Source: Aureobasidium sp. EXF-3400 (taxonomy: Eukaryota; Ascomycota; Dothideomycetes; Dothideales; Saccotheciaceae). From it: a stretch of DNA of 64,000 nt. Below the pieces are notes generated by a model. The model saw only the letters and a list, made by a program, of their open reading frames with translations. It had not been told where the DNA came from and searched no databases. The position numbers and the translations under genes were made by a program. Location: contig SWBL01000056.1 in the NCBI GenBank assembly GCA_024195585.1, positions 62,001 through 126,000 of the forward strand, written 5' to 3'. Of this stretch, positions 21,701-34,066 are shown in pieces (the stretch's first letter is position 1; each line of letters begins with the position of its first letter).

Positions 21701-24168
21701 CCTGGCTCTGTTGAGTGGTGGATGTGGTCGGTCGGTCGATTTCTGACACAGGCACTGCTGTGTCTCCTGGCTGCTCTGGTGCCTGTTCGCCAGAAGCCAC
21801 TGTACCGGGGATAGCTGACTCCTTGTCAAGTGTATCGTGATCCTTGACATCGGCTGAGTGGCCGTTGAGCTGCTGAGGTCGTCCAGTCTGTTCACCATGA
21901 CGAATATTGTCAAGCTCTGCAAGAAGGTTATCCAGTCTGCCGATACTTCTTTGGCGTTCGATGACACTTTCGAGACGATCGAGCTCGCGCTGCATAATTT
22001 CTCGATCCTGCTCTGCTTCTGCCAGTTTCTCCTCGATTGTTGCAATATACTGCTCGGCGTTGTTTTCAGTGTCTTTGACTCGGCTCAACTCCTTCCGTAA
22101 GCTGGCAACAAGAGCGGAACTTTTCTCTTCGCTGGTGGTTGCACCCTCTATCTGGGTCTCTAGATCTCTCAGGTAGGCATCATTGTTAGCTTCACGTTCG
22201 CTAGCCTTCTGCAGCCTGACTTGTAGCTGTTGGGCTTGAGACTCCATGTAAGCTATTCTAGCTTCACGCTCCATGAGTGAGCTCTCGCTCGTAGAGAGCG
22301 TGGAGCGCGTGTTGGACAAGGAAGCCTCCAGCGATTGGATCGTCTTTTCGTATTCCATGACAACTTGTTCGACAGCTTCAGCGAACGAGTTGGAGCGTTT
22401 GAGTCTCTCCATAGCCGACTCTCCTACAGCATCTCTGAGAGTTGGAGTATCCTCGTGGTTATTTTCCTTGGCTTTTGAGATTTCAGATATGAGTTTGGCA
22501 TGGCGTCCACTGAGGGCATTGTAACTCTCCTGCATGTCCATGAGCTGATCCTGTAGTTCGCTTTCACGACGCTCTTTATGATCTCCAGCAGCCAAGATGC
22601 GTTGTTCGCCTTTTTCATTGTTTTTGTTGACCTGTTCTCGAAGGAAAGCAACCTCCGCTTGCAAACGGGCAATAATGGATGATTTATCAGCCTCCTCAGT
22701 CGTCTGTTGGATTTCAGGCTTGCTCTGAATGGCGCGAGCACGTTGAGCGTAGGTGACAGTGTTGAGTGTTTCGCTGAGATGAAACTCGGCGGGATTAACG
22801 CAGGCGACCATGTAGGTGATAGCATTTCCGCCCAACGAGTCTTGCAAGAGACGGGTCAATCGAGAGTCGCGATAGGATATGTAGCCACCCTGCTTTGCAG
22901 TGGACAGCTGCGAAATGACCTTCCCCAAGCTAGCGAGACCGGCATTGATTGATATACCCTCCTTCGCTCTATCGCCCTGAGCACCTGTATTTTTCAGTCT
23001 TTCACTGCCTGCTAGGTCGACGAAATGGAGCTTGCTTTCGGTAGTCACAATAGCGTCGTTTGCGGTAGAATTGTCGACTTGGACAGAAGCACGTCTGTTG
23101 GCCGAGGGTCCCTTCTTCAAAGTAAGATTCAAACTGAGGATGGCGTGAGAGCGCGAAGACTTGGCATTGATAGCAGTCGAGTCGGTTTGGCGGATGTTGG
23201 AACCGAAACTCAAAGCTTCCAGAAGGTCGTCTGCCGAGTTGATAGGTTTCTGGGTCAGACCAGTGAGCAGAATGCGTCCTTTTGTATCTTCGCGAATCGA
23301 GACCTGAGCCCGGTCGGCTTCAGGCACAGAACTTGGAACGAGCAAGTCGCGGAGGTGCTCATTGTAGATCTCAGCGTAGGTGGCTGTCAATGTCCACGAT
23401 TTGTCGCTACTCGGTTGGCGGTGTAGATTCGAGAGGCTAGGCACTGCCGAGACTGAATAGCGTGCAGGAGAACGCAGGCCTGATTTGCTCGGAGTCAGAG
23501 GAGCCGATGTGGTTGAAGAAACATTAAGCTTCTCGAAAAGGGCGGCGGCAGCGCGAGGGACAATGCCTGTTCGTTGGTCAGTCTCTCAGGCGGTGTGAAG
23601 GCCAAACAATGCCACTTACCGGCATGGACAGGGTCAAAGGCGCCTTCGGAACCAGCTGTACCCATAGTATAAGACTTTCCGGCGCCCGACTGGCCATATG
23701 CAAGGATGGAGACATTGTAGCCCTGAATGAAGGAATCAACGCTGTCGCTGACATATTCCCAAAGGCCTTGTTGGGTTGTTTCCTCGCCGAAGACGCGATC
23801 GAAGACGAACAACTTCTTTCCCTGGGTTGATTGAATGGCAAGGTTGGTGGCAGAAGATACGTCGCAGGTAGAGGTGCGGAAACGCTGGGGGATCAAATCG
23901 TAGCCTGGGTCGGTTGGCTGGAGAGGAGGGCGCACTCGAACGGCTGTAGGCCAGTCAGCGAAGAAGGAGGATAGGGAAGGTTGAGCATAGGGTACCCACC
24001 CACTTTCACCGCAGTCTTGGAGTCTTCATCGGAGGCGCGACTGCTTCCTCCGCGACCTCCAAGACTCAGGCGGCTGGAGCTCCTCGGTGTGCGCAAAGCA
24101 CTTGCTAGCGAGACGCGGTGCTGGTGGCCGCTCATAGGCGAGGTAGGTGGGGTGGACGTCGAGTCCAT
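18732..24168 (-). CDS. Kinesin-4-type motor protein with very long coiled coil
   Basis: Exons 24168-24000, 23943-23620 and 23566-18732 give 1775 aa. The N-terminal motor domain begins AVRVRPPLQPTDPGYDLIPQ and has the P-loop GQSGAGKSYT, switch I SSRSHAILSL, switch II VDLAGSER and a neck after YAQRARAIQSKP. It contains a fungal insert rich in Ser/Pro between the P-loop and EIYNEHLRDLL. After the motor come about 1100 residues of heptad-rich coiled coil, a Pro/Ser-rich linker, another coiled coil and a KKKKGMLNCF end. ATP hydrolysis drives plus-end movement on microtubules. Fungal kinesin-4 proteins act in spindle or cytoplasmic transport, but the exact cargo cannot be told. The start at 24168 is the first ATG in frame. 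Confidence 0.93.
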
Positions 24169-25672
24169 GATGGAGGTGCCAGAGGATCGGAGCACCTCGT
24201 GGCACTGGCGGCCAGGTGAAGTGGGCTTCGAGTGAGATTCACGTCGTACAAGAGTCACGAGAGAGCAGAGAGAGCGATTGCGCCGTTCTTTGGTGCTTCG
24301 ACTTCAGACGCTTGCTCTTGTCCAACCGTTAGAAAGCGCAAGGGCCACTCAATTCCACGCTGCTGCCGATCACTCACTTAGTCATCACCTGAACCCCAAA
24401 GTGTCTCTTGCCTCGATTGTGACAACAAAGTGACAGAGTAAGCCAAACGAATATTCGGTCTGCAAGGCCAGAGAGAGGCAAGACAGTCGACCACAGGACG
24501 TGTTGGAAATATTGATTCAGTCCGAAACGGTGCTCTTCGGTACCTGAGCGATCCGCCAAGGGTGCACCGTCCGGCGGCACGTTAGGCTCTCTCACCCATA
24601 TTAAGGTAGCGGAGGATTCTGCCTAGTGGTTTGACTTTCGGATCTATCTTCCACTGCAGCGTGGCTGCTCAGATCAATGTGTTTTATACACACAATAATC
24701 GCTCTTGTGTTTGCTTCAGTGTCAGCTTTCTTCCATGCAGCTGAAGGCTAGCGCTCCCGTCTCGGCACCTGCACAATGCACATCCGGGTTGACGGATTCT
24801 CGTGCCTGCACTTGCGCCGCGCCATCAGAAGACCAGCGGGGTAACTAGTTCCAGAGAGGTAGTTATCAGAAAACGTATCAGAGGATCATGGATATCGACT
24901 AGGTATCGAAACCTGCTGATCCAAATCCTTATGGGTAAGTACGGGGAAAGGAACAGCACAGCAACAGCGCGCATCACTGACACATGCGTTGATGGAGCGC
25001 ATGCCACTACACGAGCGAAAGGCCGAATAGCGGGTAGAGAATTGCGCCCATGAACTAGTTACATGACAACGATACTTGCGCTGGCGTAGAACTCAGTCTT
25101 TCTAGATGTTTCAGCCCTAGACTGGACCACGTCGTGGACACCCGGCAAGCAAGATAGGGGAGATTGGTGAATGACTTGTGATAAGAGAAGATGAATAACA
25201 CGTCAGATGCAACTCATTGGCCGTCGCACTTGCACAGCTATCGGGCCATCGGCTCCTGCCTACTTGGATGAAGCCGCGTCAGTAGACATGCTCATCGACA
25301 GGGCAATAATGGAAGTTTGCAGTCAAGAGATTAGTACTCGTGGGTGCCCAAGCAAGATGTAAATTCAGGGAGCGAAAGACAGATTAATAGCTCTAGGTGT
25401 AAATGCAGTGATTGTCAGGGGTGCGCGATCGGAGAGATTTATCGTTCAGCAAAAGACGCAGTGATGAGCGACTGACGTGAGGCTTCAACAAGGCAAGACT
25501 TCGCTCAGCCAGACTGCCAACCCACGTTTTTCCAAAGCGGCCTATCATCGTCAAACACCCGCACACACCCTGCCTTGTCTGACAGGTACTGGCAACCCAG
25601 CTGCTTCCCTCAATCCGATAACGACATCAACGGCAACGCGGCAGCCGTCCGACCAATGTCTTGGGCCTCCTC
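24169..25672. other. Divergent upstream region of kinesin and the inositol phosphate kinase
   Basis: The 1.5-kb region separates two start codons facing away from each other. It must contain both promoters and 5' UTRs. An ATG at 25656, 17 bases before the kinase start and in another frame, opens a frame to about 25835 and could act as an overlapping upstream ORF. No other gene is seen. Confidence 0.45.
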
Positions 25673-28600
25673 ATGCAGACGACTCGTACAAATCTGGCGC
25701 GTTCAAAGACCAGCGATCCAGTTCTTACGCGCAGCGATACCATTTCCTCCCAGCATGCCTTGTACTCTACCGCCGTCCCGCTGTCTGAGCGCGACAGTAT
25801 CTTTGCCACGAGCTACCAGGGCGACACTCCCGTAACTTCTCCTCAGCAGCCGACTAAGGATCCGCCTCTCGAGAGGGCCAGCTTGATATCGCAGGCTCTG
25901 CAACGCCGTCAATTGCGACAAGAATCGCAAACCGAAGACGTTAGCCATCTCAACGACCAACCGCTCCAACCCCGAGGCGACATAGCAACACCGACACACC
26001 ACCAGGAACAAAGCTTGGACCGCTATCAGAGCTCTCTCGACCACGACGCTGCCATGTCGGCTTCGTCGCTCTCGCCCATGCGGACGAGCATGACCGATCT
26101 ATCCATGCTTTTCCACACCCTTCCGCACACCGACCTGAACCGTCTTCCTTACCCGCTCGCATCCAAATCCAATCGACACTCCCTTTACGATCCCCAGCTT
26201 TCCTCAGCCCTCGAACGACCCGTTACACCAACCGCCTCAAACAAATCTGAACTACCCAAGGGAACGACGGTCGAAGACCTTCAATCTAGTGCTCACCGTT
26301 CATCTTACAGAGCCTGGCGTCAAGGCCAAGGCCGCATGGCTGGAAAATCCATTGCCGAATCGCAGGGCAGGAACCTCGCTTTGGCAGACAACGACGTGGA
26401 CCGCAAGATCGATGCCAAAATGCCTAAGATTGACCAAGGCCTTAACGTCCGCAGCAGGAAGACCAGTCACTATCTCGGTCTGTTCAAGGACCATGACTCT
26501 GAGCATGAAAAGCGCCGCGACAAGAAAGATAAGGAAAAGCACGTCGAAGAGTCACAGGAGAAGGATCAACAAGTGCTATCCGCTATTAACGAACGTAATG
26601 ATTATAATACCACAGGTACGCCTGTACCACCTTCCGCCTGTGCGTGCTGTATACCTAACTGTGTACTAGAAGTACCCTCATCGATTGCTGTAAATGACGG
26701 CCTATCTGCCGAGCCAGCAACCGACACTGATAATCAAGACGTCGCCAGCAAGACTGTGCTTGCGTCAAGCACTTTTGAAGCAGAAGCCGAGCAGAAGCCA
26801 TTGACGACGAACAACGCCGAAGGGCGCATTGCACATCAAATCCCGCCGAGCCTGCTTGAAGAAATCCGCAATCACCATATCATTCTAGGTCCTTCGAACA
26901 GCAAGGCCCCATCTGAGAACCTTGCTGTGTCCGAATCATTTGAAAAGGTTAGTGCCCTGATTTGTTCACATCTAATGTTTTGGTGCTGGAAGCTCCAGAA
27001 ATCTTCTGCAATGGCCTTATCTCGATGCTGACTTGTGTAGGAGCTCGCTCACGAAGAAACACCTCATACATCGCTTTTGACACGGCAGGCGCGGCTGCTT
27101 CAACAAGAAGTGGCAAAGGAGGTTGAGGATGAAGAGTCAGATCAGGAACAGATTTCTTCAGCGCAGTACATTCCCCATCGTGGCAAGTCTACACGTACCG
27201 CTGCTGCACTCCCCTTGCCCATCTCTTCTGTCCAAGATGAAGAGAAGGAGGTCACGGTTTCACCGCCTCTGCTTGAGCACCGAGTCCATCCTCCTATGAA
27301 GGATGCTCTCGAGGCTGGCGTCGATGTTCCGCAGAGTAACGTTGAGATTGCGTTGCTGTCAGAAGACGAGAGTCAAGTATTGCATGGTGAAATTCCATTC
27401 TCCGACGAGCGTCATTCCAATGTGATTCCTGCCCATCAACCTTCAGAGTCCGATTATGACACCGAATCTTCAGTTTACTCCCAAGAACAAGAAGACGAAG
27501 AGGACGCCACTCCGACTCCTACTCCCACTAACAAGAACGCATTCCACAAGCGTCCTTCGGCGAACCGACAGCCATCCGATGTCCAATCACAACCTCCTCC
27601 TCTCGGTGCTGTTGAGTTGAAGCCCTACAACCATCAAGTGGGAGGCCACAGCACTGTTTACAGTTTCTCACGTCAGGCTGTTTGCAAGCAGCTGAACAGT
27701 AAAGAGAATGAATTCTACGAAACTGTTGAACAGTACCATCCGGATTTACTTGACTTTCTCCCCAGGTATATTGGCGTCCTCAACGTTACTTACAAAAAAC
27801 CAAACAAGAGGAAAAAGGACAACCTCGACAAATCAAAATCCCCCGACATGCAGCCCCAGGATTTGCAGTCTCCCAAAAAAGGGTCCGCCATGCCCGAGGA
27901 GAAGAAGGAGGATGCACCTCGTATTGTCAGCCATTCACAGTCGCAATCCAACGCCGTGCCGGAGGTCAGTCTGATCAACAATCAGCACATCCTGCCAGAC
28001 TTCTTGAAGCGCACCTTGCCTCAAAGACCTGCAACGGCCGTTCCTGCCCATGTCAGCCAACCCAGCCGACAGACTCGTCCTCACTCTATCAGCGAGATGA
28101 TGAGCGACCGACGCCCCTCTTATTCTCCTGAAACAGGTCACCAAGATCGTCCGCCTTTGCGTCAGCAGGCCAGCTGGGGCGCGACTAGTGTAAATCAAGA
28201 CCTGAAGCTACAGGTCTTCCGTGATGTATTCTCGCCTCCTGTCATTCATCGTCACGATCGAAGAACTAGAAGTCATCATGGTCGCAACATCAGAAGGATT
28301 CAACAGCGCGAATCGATGCCTTCATTACCAGATGCTGATGTGGCGAGCAATCCTCAAGTCATGAGCTTACACGAACGTCGCAACAGTGCCGACGTCTCGG
28401 CCATGCAACCACCTTCGTCGCCGGCCGACGCCACACGAAGACTGGCAATCAAAAATCATCGGGAGCTAAAGTCGCCGCACAATAGCGTGCAATCCCTCGA
28501 AAATTACATAATCAGCCCACGTAAAGAGCAGCCCATGAGCTGCGAAAGCAGAAGTATGGAGAACACAGAAGCAGACAATCCTCTACTACAAGCCTACAAG

Positions 28601-29752
28601 ACGCCCAGACGTCGTCACTCCGGAAGTGGTCTGCGTAGAAAGAAGGGCGATATAGATGCAACCCGCGGAGATCTTGAGTATCACGAGGATGAAGGTTACC
28701 GTGGTGATGGTGAGGACGTCTTTGCGATGGATGACCTTGAAGGATCCCCGACCAAGGCAGGCGAGCGCACCGCTGTACCTGCTGTTCCCCAAGGTGCTCC
28801 CGACTTGAAGGTCAACCCAACCTCGAATATTCCAGTCCTAGGCAAATCGATCGACTTAAACGATGCACCACGCAACCCTGACCAAGGAGTCGAAGACCCT
28901 GGACGTATTGCACATTTCATCCTGCTGGAAGATCTCACAGCTGGCATGGTACATCCGTGCGTACTTGATCTCAAGATGGGCACTCGCCAGTACGGTATTT
29001 TTGCCAACGAGAAGAAGCAAAAGTCTCAGGGACGCAAGTGCAAAATGACTACTTCTCGCGAGCTTGGCGTTCGCGTGTGTGGTATGCAAGTCTGGAACGT
29101 CAAGACCCAATCCAACATCTTCGAGGACAAATACTTTGGTCGTGATCTCAAGGCAGGTAGTGAGTTTCAAGCCGCGCTGACACGCTTTTTCTTCGATGGA
29201 GTCAGCCATGGCAGAGCACTCAAGCACATTCCTGTCGTTCTGGAGAAGATCACTCAGCTCGAGCGCATCGTCCGGAAGCTGCCTGGATACCGTCTGTATG
29301 CAAGCTCGCTCCTCATGATCTATGACCGCGGCGATGTAGACGAAAAGGGCAAACCCCGCCAAGCTTCATCACAACAGAACGATGGTGAGAATGGCACCAG
29401 TTCACCAAGTTCGAACAATCAAATCTTGCTCAAGATTGTCGACTTTGCAAACTGTGTGACAGCCGAGGATGTCGAGACCAAGGCATCAGCCAGTTGCCCA
29501 CCACGAGATCCCGATGGTGTAGATAGGGGATATCTACGTGGACTGCGTACCTTGCGACTGTACTTCCAGCGAATTTACGAAGAGTTGAGTGCCGAGAAGG
29601 GTGGTTACGTAGAAAGAGGTGAAGGCGAGGGTATGGCTACCCAATCTAATGGTGGTGCTGGAATTGGTGGAGGCGCTGGGTTAGATGCCCACAGCAGTTG
29701 GGCATGGAGCGATGCATTAGTTGAAGAGGATCCAGGTGAGGTCAGTGTATGA
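25673..29752 (+). CDS. KCS1: Inositol hexakisphosphate kinase, Kcs1 type
   Basis: The enzyme makes inositol pyrophosphates (5-PP-IP5) from IP6 and ATP, signals in phosphate and energy sensing. Exons are 25673-26615, 26670-26947 and 27041-29752, giving 1310 aa. The first 1000 residues are mostly disordered and Ser/Pro-rich, with one conserved block ([20 protein letters not shown]) that is the start of the kinase fold. The catalytic part follows: the PxxxDxKxG motif as PCVLDLKMG near residue 1046, then SSLLMIYD and IVDFANCV near residue 1205. The first intron (54 bp, in frame, no stop) is inferred from GTACGC, CTAAC and TAG signals and because reading it through adds a Cys/Pro-rich segment. The start is the first in-frame ATG but lies in weak context, so the N-terminus is uncertain. 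Confidence 0.92.
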
Positions 29753-30080
29753 TCGATAGGTCTCTCATTTTGAAGGCGGACGCAAGGTCAAGAGTCAATG
29801 ATGGAAAAGGGCTGAAGTTACCTTGTTTACCTTTACAGGGAAGGGCATACCTACAGGATGGCGCGCTTCTTTTCCTGATGTTCAGGAGTGAGCATTCTTT
29901 ATTCTCCTCGTTTTTTAGCATGGCGTTTGGCTGTGTTCTTTTCTATTCAACTTTCGAGCTCTAGTAATCAACATCACATTGCTTCCTCCGTTGTGCACAC
30001 CAAAGTCGTTTGTGCTCGAAAGGCCCAGTCCTTTCGCCGTGTTTCTCTTATTGTTTGGACTATGCTTTTCATTACTTGGA
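29753..30080. other. Convergent 3' spacer
   Basis: The spacer lies between the stops of the inositol phosphate kinase and the SDR dehydrogenase and should hold both 3' UTRs. Nothing else is seen. Confidence 0.5.
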
Positions 30081-31090
30081 TCAAGCTAATTTGCCTGGCA
30101 CGAATGGCAAGCCGGCACTCAAACCTCCATCAACAGCCCAGGCTTGTCCATTGACATAACTACTCTCGTCGGTAGCCAAAAACAAGGCAACTCTTGCGAC
30201 CTCGTCTGCTACTGCACCTCTCATCAAAGGATTCAGCTGACCAATCTTGCCTTCGCTGCCTCTCGCCCTTGCTGCTTTGTACATTGCTGCCGTCATGCCG
30301 GTCTCGATGATGCCCGGGCAAACGGCGTTGCAACGAATGCCAGTGCCGGCGAGTTGGTAGGCTGATGTTTGTGTTATGCTGATGACAGCGGCTTTGGACG
30401 CGGAGTAATCAGTAGGGCCAGCGTTGGATCGTAGACCAGCCACCGAGGCTGTGGCGATGATGGAACCGCAGGGATTGGGTTTGTTCTGCAACATTGCGTT
30501 GGCGGCATGCTTCGTTGCTAGGAAGACACTGATCAATGATGGTTAGCCTGTGGTTTCGGGGCTAAGGTATTGGAAGGAGACAAGGCGACTAACCTCAATG
30601 CGTTCACTTTCATGGTTCTCATGAAATCCTGTTCTGACTTGCCTTCCTTGTTGCCGACCTCGTAGACTCTCTCCATGGTACCTGAAATACCAGCATTGGC
30701 AAAGAAGACATCCAGCCTTCCCCATTTGTCCACAGCCAACTTTACCACTGCCTTGACATCTTGTTCGTTTCCGGCGTCCGCCTTTTGCACCACTACCTCT
30801 GTTCCTGGATACAGCTTCTCGATGTCTTGTTTCCAATTGTCCAGGTTTGAAGTGTCGAAGTCGGATAGGATCAATGCCTTCGCACCTGCAGAAGCGTATT
30901 CGTAGGCTGAAGCTCTACCAATTCCCAGAGCACTATTGCAACCTGTTATGATGCAGACTTTGTCCTTCAGGCGAGGCGAGCTTGGAGGAGAAGCTATGGT
31001 AGGTATGCCTGGATACGAGGAACCGCCGCCAATAGTTTGAGGAACTGGCGGGGGTGACAGGGTGAGGGATCTCTTAGGTGCGGCCGTCAT
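30081..31090 (-). CDS. Short-chain dehydrogenase/reductase
   Basis: Exons 31090-30594 and 30528-30081 with a 65-bp intron give 314 aa. The Rossmann dinucleotide motif reads TGCNSALGIG, the structural NAG is in FFANAGISG, the catalytic Ser lies in IIATASVAGLRSNAG and the catalytic pair is YSASK. The end VNGQAWAVDGGLSAG is typical of classical SDR enzymes. About 45 residues rich in Pro and Ser precede the fold. The acidic residue in LSDFD after the second strand favours NAD(H) over NADP(H). The substrate is not deducible. Homologues are often annotated simply as oxidoreductases acting on alcohols or ketones. Confidence 0.92.
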
Positions 31091-31489
31091 TGTATAGTTG
31101 TGTGGGAATTGTTGGAATTTGGCAGTATAGCTGTTGTGGAAAGAGAGCTTCTTGAACCGAGTAGTAATTCTAGCTGATTCAAGATCCCCGCATAAGATGA
31201 CCACCGAGGTGGTTGTTTCCATAACGAGCCGAGGTTCCCCACATCGAGGCTGACCGGAATGATGCTGAGCAGGGTGATGGATACGGCTTGGTTCACATTG
31301 AACATAGTTTCAAGATATCATTATGATGCTGGTCATTGCAAACCCCTTCATTTCAGCTATCTGATGCTTGGATTTGTCCGGTTTTGGCTTACGAAGTAGA
31401 AACTCTCAAAAGATAGGATAGCCCTCAATGCCGAAAAACAAAATTCACCAACTGAGGATCTCAATAATTCCATTCATTAATCACCCTTC
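31091..31489. other. Promoter of the SDR gene and 3' flank of the Cys-rich protein
   Basis: Both flanking genes run leftward. No supported coding frame is present in this stretch. Confidence 0.45.
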
Positions 31490-32153
31490 TCAATCCAGAG
31501 CGGTAGAGGAGGCTGATCCACCGGTAGTGGTATAAGTGAATGTGGCACAGCCAGCTGGACATGCAGTAGCACACGCCGCAAGCTCAGTCTCTGTCACGGC
31601 AAGACCACAAGGAGGCACCGTAGTCGTCGTTTCAAATACACACAGTGGTCTGATACATGTCGAAGTGTCGAAAGTGCATGCGGGGTTAGTAGCCGTAGTC
31701 GTAATTGTGTACGGAGCACAATCCTCAGATGCAGTAGGCGAAGGAGCATCAGTAGGGAGGACAATAATTGGACCCCCAGGGTTGATGGTTGTGTTTGGCT
31801 CAGGGGCAACGGGGGGTATGGTGGTTGGTTCCATTGTGGGGTCTTCTTGCTCGGTGATGGTTTCGGTGTAGCAAGCAGCACAGGAGCGCATACATGCGGT
31901 GCGGGTCTTTGTGCTGCAATAGGAGGTTGGAATGGTTGTTGTGGATGTCACAGTGCATGTGGCTTGGATACAGTTGAGAGCTGGACAGCCGCTAGGTGTG
32001 GTATAGGTGATTGAGACTGGACATCGCAAGCAGGCCGCGGCATTGACGGTGCTATACACATTGTCAGTTTCTGACGATGGGAGACTGGATAAATGTTGGT
32101 ATATACCTGCTGAGCAGAGATACAAGAGCAATGGGGATAAGCAAGCGAGGCAT
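31490..32153 (-). CDS. Small secreted Cys/Thr-rich protein with two related modules
   Basis: Exon 1 (32153-32107) encodes a signal-peptide core MPRLLIPIALVSLLS. A 55-bp intron leads to exon 2 (32051-31490), giving 202 aa. The mature part has 17 Cys and many Thr. Two Cys-rich halves with similar order (C-rich start, a TTTxP segment, then AC-x3-C-x2-C) are separated by a Pro/Glu/Thr linker with EPNTTINPGGP. The repeated layout suggests internal duplication. The family is not recognised. It could be a wall protein or secreted interaction protein. No GPI signal is evident, because the tail GGSASSTALD is not hydrophobic. Confidence 0.8.
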
Positions 32154-32996
32154 GATGACCACTAAAGTTAACGTATGCTCAAGATATAGTGTAGATGCGT
32201 TGGCGATTGCAGTGTCAACCAAGCTTGTAAGGTTTATGGATGTGATCTCAAGCACGCAAGAAAGAAGGCTGCTTAAATATTCCAAGAAAGTCATATGTGA
32301 ACGTATTTAGAAACAACTCACCTCATACCGTTTTTTAGGAGCTATGTAGAGACCATTACCAAGGCAGGAGCGATGGACGAGCAGCTACCCCGTATCGATA
32401 GCATCACATACCTTAGTGAGACTAGGGAGATATGCAGGGTCGAGTTATGTAGTACAGTGGGGAAGGTGCAGCGAGAACACGAGACGTTGCGCGCAATAGT
32501 CGAGTCTCTCTTGGAACAATCGTCGCAGGCCAAGAAGTAAAGTACATGCATGGATGATCATGGCATCGATAGTGCTAGATGATCTTTTCTTCAGAACTTG
32601 ATGTCTTTCGTACGAGTGAGACAGATTTTCACAGATGAGCACACCGGTTTCTTGGTGCTCAACTGAGCTTGTCCTGTCTCAAGCTTCATTCCTGATAGTA
32701 TACAAGAAACCAACCACCATAAAACGCCATGCATATGCGCCTGACCAGGTTCAGAGCAGTGTGAGAGCAGAAGAGGATGTTAAGTACAAAAAGAAAATGG
32801 CTGGAAAGAAGCGGTTGATGGTGCGCTGTAGAACGCAATGCTTGGAGCAGGTCGTGGTGCCAAGCTCGCGGTGCAGCACGACGATGAGACACCAGGGGAT
32901 TTTGGCCTCATGACCTTTGGACGATCACCCCTGAAGCAAAGTCCAGGAATAGCAGAGGTCGCAGATGTGATGTAATGTCGTAAACTTTAGTATTGT
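32154..32996. other. Promoter of the secreted protein and 3' flank of mitochondrial uS12
   Basis: Short frames on both strands (up to about 92 codons) have no recognisable content. Both neighbours run leftward. Confidence 0.4.
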
Positions 32997-33001
32997 TTAA
33001 G

Positions 33002-33032
<31 letters not shown>

Positions 33033-33672
33033 TCGCGAGGTGATTCTGTTACCAACACCACCCTGTAATTTTTCATCAGTAAGATGGTTACTAAGGAGAC
33101 AGACAAAACGTACCAGATCCAAGGCGCCTCTGACAAGATGGTACTTGACACCAGGGCAATCTTGCGAACGACCACCACGGACCAGGACAACAGAGTGTTG
33201 TTGAACATTGTGACCTGAAATCAAGCCGTGTTAGCCATGAATCTCTGTATATCCACTTGTCCGTCTTCTTCGCTCAATGCATTTTTCCATCGTCTTCTTT
33301 TGGATATGTAGCAGCAGACAACGCACCTTCACCAGGAATATAGGCGGTAACGACTCTGCCGTTACTTAATCTGACTCTTGCGACCTTGCGCTCTCCCGAG
33401 TTGGGCTTCTTGGGCTTGGTGATTCCCACACGGACGCACACGCCCTTCATCTCAGGTCTGTCTTTCAATTGCGGCGAAGTAGGTTTACGGGCTTTTTGAG
33501 CGACACGGCAGCCGCGCAAGACTTGGTTGTATGTAGCCGAGAATGGTGACGACGTGCTGAATGCGCGTGGTGAGGCGGCCATCGGTGTGCGAAGAGTGGT
33601 GCTGAGGGTCGAGAAGTTGGGGCGCGCCGTGGCAGGCAGCCTGAACAGGCGGGTAAAGAGGTTGAGAGCCAT
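32997..33672 (-). CDS. MRPS12: Mitochondrial small-subunit ribosomal protein uS12m
   Basis: Exons 33672-33327, 33214-33114 and 33062-32997 give 170 aa. An Arg/Ser-rich, acid-poor N-terminus (about 45 residues with two RxFS-like motifs) is a mitochondrial presequence. The core is diagnostic: [54 protein letters not shown] and [14 protein letters not shown]. These belong to S12, which lines the decoding centre of the ribosome. The end [12 protein letters not shown] matches the family. Introns are 112 and 51 bp. The assignment is certain from the conserved blocks. Confidence 0.97.
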
Positions 33673-34066
33673 GCTGAGTCTATGGCTACTTGTGCGGGTG
33701 CGGTATGGCCGAGTTCCTAGTCGCAGATGTTCAATTGTTCAAGTTGCACCGTCTTCGCCGCGGGAAAGCCAAGGCAGACTTGGCATCTCAATTTATCTTT
33801 TTTTCCATCAGAAGATAAAATCAGCCTGTGGAAAGTTGAAACCACATTCTTTGCAAAAGATCTGTATGTTCAGTTCCGTGTCACAGTCTTACAGGGGGAG
33901 GACTGATGTCAAATCTATCTATCCATCGGACTTCATCAGATTTAGTGGCCCGCCAGATCTAATTCCTGATCAAAATCCTTTTATCTTTCTTCTGTCATCT
34001 ATACCCAGTTTCGAGCCATCCAGTATAGTCTAATGTTCTATGGAAGAAAAGGAGAACTTTGTGAAT
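33673..34066. other. Promoter of uS12m and 3' flank of the HAD phosphatase
   Basis: A plus-strand frame runs through here from inside the uS12m gene to 34033, but its first part is antisense to the ribosomal protein and the rest has no features. No gene is called. Confidence 0.45.
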
